A stretch of DNA of 64,000 nucleotides from Terebella lapidaria (lineage: Eukaryota; Annelida; Polychaeta; Terebellida; Terebellidae), in the NCBI GenBank assembly GCA_949152475.1, contig OX424568.1, positions 24,093,667 to 24,157,666 on the forward strand, given 5' to 3'. Under the pieces are notes generated by a model. It did no database searches. It was not told the DNA's origin and was given only the letters and a program-made list of their open reading frames with translations. How positions within the stretch are numbered: the first letter of the stretch is position 1; each line of letters opens with the position of its first letter. The position numbers were made by a program, and so were the translations under genes. Positions 56,765 through 64,000 of this stretch are shown piece after piece.

Positions 56765-57308
56765 ACAGTCCCATATAGGTTCTGGGATTGTAAATGGTAC
56801 GCCACAGTTGACCGTCAGTCGAGCCCGGAGGCTTCGGAATGTCAAAAACCTTCGAAATGCACCATGGCGAGATGCTTAATCTCTGTGGCTTTTTCCGGGA
56901 TGCACTGTGTGTGATAAATGTAGCGGTGAGAGTGAATTCCGGTTGGCGCCGTGGTGGACTGGGGTCCCATACATGTAGATATTCTTTGTGATCCATGGTA
57001 GGTACCGTTTGTCACCGGTGGCCACACGGCACTAGAGGCCACACGTTGACACACGATGGAGGAATTCCATGTCCGACACAGAACGGCAGGAAAAGGTTCA
57101 TGACGTTGAAACACGATGGCCGATACAATACGGTAGTGCTCCGGGATGATTTCCGGGATACATGGGCATTCGCCGTGTTGACATTGTGTTCTTGCCGGCT
57201 ACCAATTGGGCTCCACCTTGATATGCCGTGATGTGATCTTGGGAGGCCTAGCTGCCGTGTTTCACCGTGTATAGCCGCAGTGCACCGGTCTGGGTATGGG
57301 ACTGAGGC
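56765..57308. repeat. Repeat family D, copy 1, with CAGTCCCATA ends
   Basis: GCCACAGTCCCATATAGG at 56761 faces TATGGGACTGAGGC at 57296, a short inverted pair. Inside, GACCGTCAGTCGAGCCCGGA and TTGGCGCCGTGGTGGAC recur in the copies at 57684 and 58950. Confidence 0.5.
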
Positions 57309-57481
57309 ATAATTACAGACCGATTGAGAGTAAAAGCGACAGTCATCCTATCAAGCCAGTTGTAACATAATCATATCGTTGTATCATATTGTCAGATTAT
57401 GATACAAAGCCTAGATAGGAACTGATACTCTTGGGTTTGAAATATGTTACGCGCTCTAGATTGCAACAGTCAGAATCTTTT

Positions 57482-57683
57482 TAGGATACGGACCTTAATT
57501 TGGTCCAATAACCTATTGTCGTAGGCATAGCGCCCGTTATCCGTCTTCGTTCTTCGTTAAATTTTTATCTTTTAATCTTTCACGGGCTAATCTTTCTGAA
57601 AAATTGCACAAAAATGCCTATAAATATTTCAGGAGGGAGGTATCTTTTGGTTTTTTGATTTTCACATTCAATTTTGGACTTTA
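57482..57683 (-). repeat. Diverged family A end and module
   Basis: AGGATACGGACCTTAATTTGG is a decayed form of the family A terminal hairpin (57482-57502). It is followed by CCAATAACCTATTG, TTTTTATCTTT and TTTCTGAAAAATTGCACAAA as in the minus-strand copy at 51140. Confidence 0.55.
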
Positions 57684-59000
57684 AGCTACAGTCCCATATA
57701 GGTGCCGGTGGAGCAAGGTGCATCCCGGAGGAATACCGGGGTTGAACGGCCTCTGCACCGTGTTGACGCCGTGTTGACGTCGGGACGAGTCGCGATGTGA
57801 CGAGATGCTCCGGGATTGAAAATAGTGCACCGCAGGTGACCGTCAGTCGAGCCCGGAGGTTTTGGACTGTCAAAAACATCCGGGATTCACCGGCTTTTTT
57901 ACTCTCTCCGGCATGTACCGTGTGAACGCCGTGTTGGCGACGTGATTAAGGATGCTTATCAGTCAGGATCCATGCCTTATCAGCAGAATTCTGGTATGTT
58001 TTGTTTGGCCTATAACTCTGCAGTTTGGTAATTGATTGCGCTGAAAATTGTTGTGTAGGTTCTATCCACGACTACAATGCTTGTCCAATTGCCATATTGA
58101 AGACCCAGTCGATATTCATACAGATCCTGAACGTTATACACCGCCAATCAAATGTAACTTACATAGAAAACTGACAGCGTTTTAGGGTACAATTTCTTGA
58201 CTATGGGTAGATTACCTACCATAGAACAATAACCTACTGCCTGTTTTGGGATTTACCTAAACACTTGATGGGAGTTTGATGGTCAAAATAGCATGTTCTA
58301 TATCATCCGCATTGAAAATACACTGAGCAAAAGAAATTAATTGTCAATCGTATTAATAACGTCTATATCCGTTGGCATTGTAAACTCAACCGCAAACTAC
58401 ACCAAGAATTCAGCGACTCTAATATTTTCTAAGTGCAGTATAGAACCAAAATCACAACAACATCTCACCCCTGAGTACAACGTTCTCGACAGCTGAGCAT
58501 TGACGGTATTTGCCATACGAATAATCCGCTGATCTGTACTTAGCGCTTCACTGACCAGCGGCACGAGACATTTTCGCGGGATCGCAATAGATATACACAT
58601 TTGCGCATCAATTTGACATGATTATCGATGGGATATTTAAAATTCAAGGGTAGGTTATTGATCACGGATATGTGCACTCGCTGCAGTTAAGAAACTACAC
58701 CATGTAATGCTTCGTGTACGCAACGTAAGTTACATTTGTTCAAGCAACATTCAACTCCATTTATATTCTCATTTATCAATGAAATCTTCAATCTCTTATT
58801 CAAGTCAGCTTTATAGATATATAAAGAATATATACTCCAAATTTCATGTAAGTTTGTTATGAAACGGCCGAGATATGAACCAAAATTAAACGTGGTATGA
58901 AACCATTGAAACTACGTGGATCGTGCTCGATACTCAATCTTAAACGTAGCGGCGCCGGTGAGTTTCGGTTGACGCCGTGGTGGACCTGGGTCCCATAGAT
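57684..59000. repeat. Repeat family D, copies 2 and 3 with unrelated DNA between
   Basis: 57684-57950 shares ACAGTCCCATATAGG, GACCGTCAGTCGAGCCCGGA and CATCCGGGATTCACCGG with copy 1. 58940-58995 shares GAGTTTCGGTTGACGCCGTG and GGTCCCATAGA with its other end. The intervening kilobase shows no gene. Confidence 0.45.
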
Positions 59001-60634
59001 ATTACATTACCAATATTGGATATTGGATAATCAAACTAAAACGAGTGGTATTTACTCGAGAAACGACTTCAGAAATAGAGTATGGTCCAAGTAGAAAATA
59101 TATTATTTTGGCACATGAATAAAGAGTGAATCGTGTGAACTAATGTGGGTTTTTACAGTATGTTGATATCTCCATTCGTTCCAAAGTTATGATGATTTAT
59201 TCAAATTATTTCCCGCCAAATTTAACACCTAATTAATTATTATAAGGAGTATTCATGACGTTACACCAGTATAACTATTTTAATTACTTATATCTGGATG
59301 CTAAATTTGGATTCGTTATATTTATTATCACTGTGAAAATATGCCGTAAATATGTGGGGTTGAACATGGCCATAGTAACCATCGACTAGATACTGCCCAT
59401 AGCAATACAGTTGCTAGGGACCTTTACTGGTAACTAAAAAATTAGAATTTTCTAAATTATCTAAAAAAAAAAAATATTTCGTCTTTTGCATGATAGACAT
59501 ACCCGTTATTGTTTGTTTGAACCAAAAATGATCATATTCAAAAAGTTTGGACCCATAGCAACCACCGTTACGGTAACGATTGCTAAGGGCGATATTTCGG
59601 ACACTGTCCCCTTGTTGAAGAAATCAGGTAATTGAATTAAAATAATTGATTATTTGACGAAATAGTTATTAATACTCAAAATGTAAATAAAAGGTCGAAT
59701 CACGAATTGTATGTTACTAATTATCTGACAGCACTGTGATGTCATGAACATTCATATTAATAATTAATTAGGTGTCAATTTTGGCGGGAAAGTTATACAC
59801 GAATGTCGCCATAACTTTTCGCCAGATTGAGATATCGGCATTGCGTAAAAAACTGCCTTAATACATGCGTTGCACTTACACACCAAAGACACTTTTCGTT
59901 ACGACTGTACCCTCGCTTTAACTTTAATACTAGCACTTGACATTTCAATAATAACAATGGCACTATTACTTCATTTACCAGTAAATAACTCCGGCATACG
60001 CACATGTATGCCGGAACTCCAAGGTAGGGTAATTGGGTCGGGCGGTATTATTGTTATGTAGGCACTAATACCGAGAGGAAACAGACCCGCATAATATAAT
60101 GTTGGAAATATAATGTTGGGGTTTTGCTACTACCGCCAAATGCGAAAATAAATCCTCCAGAATAAAATCAGTGTATTGACCCTTAAAATAATCATTGGGT
60201 AGTGATAATTTCAAATCAGTTTCTATATAGACATTCATATTGACATTCTTGTTTTTCTAATCATTTCAAAATTGACAACGGCGCATTCATTATTTGTTTC
60301 ATGCGGAACAGATCTCGGCAGTGAAATATGATGTTTTATTGATTCGATGGCACGGCAGATTTGTCACAGTTGTAGCTGTCAATTCGTCAAGCCATGCCAT
60401 TTTGACCCACCTGTCACACCTGTGTGAACATTGTGTAATTGTTATTGTGATTTTTACGTGGTGTCTCATGTTATTTTATGCATGTGTTATTTTATGTACT
60501 CTCCTTTTGGAGGCTGAATAAATAAAATAAAAAATAAAAATAGAATATATTCTTTATGTCATTGAGACATCCCAGCGAAGTAAATTTTGCTCTTTAGTAA
60601 TGTGTTGATCTATTTCTGTAGCTTTCTGGTTATT
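59001..60634. other. Intergenic; possible LINE/SINE 3' tail at 60400-60540
   Basis: AT-rich. The segment 60403-60540 ends GGCTGAATAAATAAAATAAA with further A-rich repeats, like a retroposon tail. No gene supported. Confidence 0.35.
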
Positions 60635-63178
60635 AGGGCATTTCGGCCCGAAATGCCCTTATGGTTTTGTCTGTTTTTTTTCACTTTCCGCCGTTTTGGT
60701 TTCCGATCAATAACTCGGGAACGCCTGGACGGATCTTGTCCAAATTTTCACCAGTGGTTAGAAATATTACATGGAAGACCCCTATTGTTTTTGAGCCGGC
60801 TCCGGGGTCCGTGAGGTCCGTGAGGCCTGATTCAATGTTTATTTTTGGACTTGGTTTCCGAGTCATAACTCAAAAAGTCTTCCTAAAATATTTTGTATAG
60901 CTGTGCATAGAGGTTCAGATACCACCAGGGAAGAACCCTATTGATTTTGGGGACAGTCCGTCGAACGACCTTTGACCTAGAGCTTGGAAGAGTTTTTGCC
61001 GATTCATCCTTGAGGCTTTCATGCATATCTCGGAAACGGTGCGTTGTAGAGCGAAACAAAGCTTAATTTTGGCCTCCTGGCACTAGACATACTAGTCTAG
61101 GGGGTATCTTGGGTCGAGACGACCCCTGGTGTCGAATTTTTTTTCGCCGACTCGGCACTTCCTGTTTGGCCGTATCTCGGAAATGGTGCGTCGTAGAACG
61201 AAACGGAGCTTAATTTCGGCTTCGTGGCACTAGAAAACTAGTCTAGGGGGTGTCTTGGGTCGAGACGACCCCTGGTGTCAATTTTTTTTCTCCGACTCGG
61301 CACTTCCTGTTTGGCAGTATCTCGGAAACGGTGCGCCGTAGAGCGAAACGGAGCTTAATTTCGGCCTCGTGGCACTAGGCAAACTACTTTAGGGGGTGTC
61401 TTGGGTCGAGACGACCCCTGGTGTCGAATTTTTTTTCTCTGACTCGGCACTTCCTGTTTGGCAGTATCTCAGAAACGGTGTGTCGTAGAGCGAAACGGAG
61501 CTCAATTTGGACCTCCTGGCACTAGACAAACTAGTCTAGGGGGGTATCTTGGGTCGAGACGACCCCTGGTGTCAATTTTTTTTTCGCCGACTCGGCACTT
61601 CCTGTTTGGCCGTATCTCGGAAACGGTGTGTCTTAGAGCGAAACGGACCTTAATTTCAGCCTCCTGGCACTAGACAAACTAGTCTAGGGGGTATTTTGGG
61701 TAGAGACGACCCCTGGTGTTCGAATTTTTGTTTTGCTGACTCGGTACTTCCTGTTTGGCTGTATCTCGGAAAAGGTGTGTCGTAGAGCGAAACGGAGCTC
61801 AATTTCGGCCTCCTGGCACTATACAAACTAGGCTAGGGTGGTATCTTGGGTCGAAACGACCCCTGGTGTCAAATTTTTTTTCGCCGACTCGGCACTTCCT
61901 GTTTGGCCGTATCTCGGAAACCGTGCGTCGAAGAGCGAAACGGAGCTCAATTTCAGCGTCTGGCACTAGACAGACTAGGCTAGGGTGGTATCTGGGTTGG
62001 GGGGACCCCCGGTGTCGAATTTTTTTTCGCCGACTCGGCACTTCCTGTTTGGCCGTATCTCAGAAAACGGTGTGTCGTAGAGCGAAACAGACCTTAATTT
62101 CGGCCTCCTGGCACTAGACAAACTATTCTAGGGGGTATTTTGGGTCGAGATGACCCCTGGTGTTCGAATTTTTGTTTTGCTGATTCGGCACTTCCTATTT
62201 GGCTGTATCTCGGAAACGGTGTGTTGTAGAGCGAAACAGAGCTAAATTTCGGCCTCGTGGCACTAGACAAACTAGTCTAGGGGTATCTTGGGTCGAGACG
62301 ACCCCTAGTGTCAATTTTTTTTTTCCCGACTCGGCACTTCCTGTTTGACTGTATCTCGGAAACGGTGCGTCGTAGAGGGAAACGGAGCTCAATTTCGGCC
62401 TCGTGGCTCTGGACAAACTAGGCTAGGGGGTATCTTGGGTCGAGACGACCCCTGGTGTCGAATTTTTTCCCTCCGACTTTGGCCGTATCTCGGAAACGAT
62501 GCGTCGTAGAGCGAAACGGAGCTTAATTTTGGCCTCGTGGCACTAGACAAAATCTGCACTGCGTTTTTGGTCGTATCTCGGAAGCGGTGCGTCGTAGAGC
62601 GAAACGGAGCTTAAATTCGGTCTCTCCACACTAGACGAAGTAGTCTAGGGGGTTTATTGGGTCGAGACGACCCCTGGTGTCACATTTTTTTTCTCCGACT
62701 CGGCACTCCCTAGTTGGCCATATCTTGCATCTTGGAAACGGTGCAGCATAGAATGGAACAAAGCTTCGGCCTCCTGGCACTAGACAAACTAGTCTAGGGG
62801 GTATATTGGGTGGAGACGACTCCTGGTGTCGAAGTTTTCTTCGATTCAATGTTTTCAATATCTCAGAAATGGTGCGTCGTAGAGCAAAACGGGTGTTATT
62901 TCCAGACTCGTCGCTCTAGACAAACATGTCTAAAGAATATCAGAGATGAAATTTTTCTGCTAATTCAGCATTCTTCATTTTCGTCGATATCTCAGGCACG
63001 GTGTGTCATAAAGCAGAATGGACAGTCTACACAAAGATGCCTAAGGGGTATGTCAGTTAAACTTTGACCACGGACGTTTTCAGAGTCATGGTTCTAGACC
63101 TGGTCTCCTAGTGATATGTTAGGTAGGAATAGAGCTTCACACGAAATGCCCCAAGGCATCTTCAGGCCTTGACGTCTA
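60635..63178 (+). mobile_element. Family B element with a ~147-bp tandem array
   Basis: It opens with the hairpin GGGCATTTCGGCCCGAAATG, and its closing part has CGAAATGCCCCAAGGC and GGCCTTGACGTCTAG. After a leading module (60660-61000) about 13 monomers follow to 62930. CACTTCCTG recurs at 61156, 61301, 61448, 61596, 61745, 61893, 62039, 62189 and 62335, a period of 145 to 150. Each monomer holds TATCTCGGAAACGGTGCGTC, GTAGAGCGAAACGGAGCTTA and GGTCGAGACGACCCCTGGTG. The ORFs here (up to 120 codons) are repeat products: the period is close to a multiple of three, so frames stay open. Confidence 0.7.
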
Positions 63179-63552
63179 GTTTAGTGTAGTTTTTGAGTCT
63201 ATATTTTTCCCCGTCAAGTTTGTTTTTGTAGTGAAGTTTTAGAGTACGGATTCACAACATGTAAAGCGAATCGATATTGTTTTCAACGGGGTTGCGCATC
63301 ACCGCCTCCCATTGGTTTCGCTTAAAATTCGTTTTGACTAAATAATTTATAAATATATGTTCGGTATACAGTGATAACTACAGACATCACAACAGTATAT
63401 CAATTCTACTTAAATAACGTGGTGCATTGTACCCATGATGTCATTGGGTTAATTATTATTACTCTCCACGGCAACATTAAGTGAGTTTAGATAAAACCGT
63501 GTACGACAATAAAGTGAGTGGAACCATTACACGCGTCTTATTCCTGGAAGCT
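63179..63552. other. Short spacer, nothing recognised
   Basis: About 370 bp without a feature I can name. Confidence 0.4.
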
Positions 63553-64000
63553 TCAGTATTTTCCCATGTTAAATTCTCATATGCTTTATAATGGGTCACA
63601 TTTGTCCAAATATCTCAACTAATATTGAGATTAGAGATTAGGAATCAATTGTGGACTTATAGGAAATGATATATGCTAAATATTCTCATGACCTTGATAT
63701 TGACCTTCATTTTCAAGGTCACAGGACAGAATGGCCAATATCTCGCTTATTATCGACTTTACAGCTTAGAAACCATTATGAACATATAGGAAATGATATA
63801 CTCTGAATACTGTCGTGACCTTGAATTTGACCTTCGACCTAAATTTCAAGGTCACATGACAAAATGACCAATATATCGCTTATTACCGACTTTGCAGCTT
63901 AGGAATCAATTGTGAAGATATAAAAAATGATATACACATGTATGCTGAATATTGCCATGACATTGAATTCGACCTTTGACCTCATTTTCAAGGTCAAAGA
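63553..64000 (-). mobile_element. Family A element, minus orientation, cut by the window edge
   Basis: It enters at CCCATGTTAAATTCTCATATG, split over 63563-63583, the inner edge of the unique module. It then runs through about three ~134-bp monomers with TGACCTTGAATTTGACCTT words and continues beyond the window. Confidence 0.65.

Noticed and set aside
61458-62117. ORFs of 71 to 120 codons with repeated VSQKRCVVERNGAQF
   Set aside because: Products of a ~147-bp satellite, whose period is near a multiple of three; no start, splice or family evidence.

Overview
This window is animal nuclear DNA. Genes are split by GT-AG introns, most of the sequence is intronic or intergenic, and it is dense in transposon remnants and simple repeats. 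The three multi-exon genes and one intronless gene belong to metazoan families. Base composition, frequent TACATGTA and TAGGCCTA words and the repeat types fit a marine invertebrate, but nothing here fixes the taxon. I see no bacterial genes, CRISPR array, rRNA or tRNA.

Region by region. (1) 1-5019: two copies of a terminal-inverted-repeat element (family A) whose body is a tandem array of ~134-bp monomers. Each monomer holds nuclear-receptor-like AGGTCA motifs. (2) 5071-13793, minus strand: the first seven coding exons of a ryanodine receptor, about the first 216 residues; the gene runs off the left edge. Its 6.6-kb intron 1 holds a possible alternative first exon (10579-10626), a foldback element and a palindrome array. 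(3) 13970-20340: repeats, including a foldback element of inverted 20-bp arrays (14377-15209) and a TA-flanked MITE (16349-16525). (4) 20340-25640: a GC-rich ~200-bp tandem repeat split by a DIRS-like retroelement (20525-24235), which is itself split by a solo LTR (21560-22284). (5) 25902-31790, plus strand: a complete five-exon pseudouridine-5'-phosphatase-like HAD gene. Its first intron contains several MITEs and an intact intronless GID4-like gene. (6) 33130-41290: decayed retroelement sequence (gag with zinc knuckle, then a protease fragment), interrupted by a family B repeat and by foldback elements of CGTACG arrays. (7) 42899-47658, minus strand: a complete five-exon SLC16/monocarboxylate-transporter-like gene, with a hairpin, a hAT-like element and another TIR element in its last intron. 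(8) 47800-64000: no gene recognised; more family A copies, a second satellite-bearing family (B, ~147-bp monomers, 60635-63178) and other repeats.

The genes are unrelated in function (calcium release channel, nucleotide salvage, E3 ligase substrate receptor, membrane transport). The only striking gene arrangement is GID4 nested on the same strand inside the phosphatase gene. The strongest theme is non-coding: several unrelated mobile elements here carry tandem or palindromic arrays inside terminal inverted repeats. All calls come from reading the sequence; no search was run.
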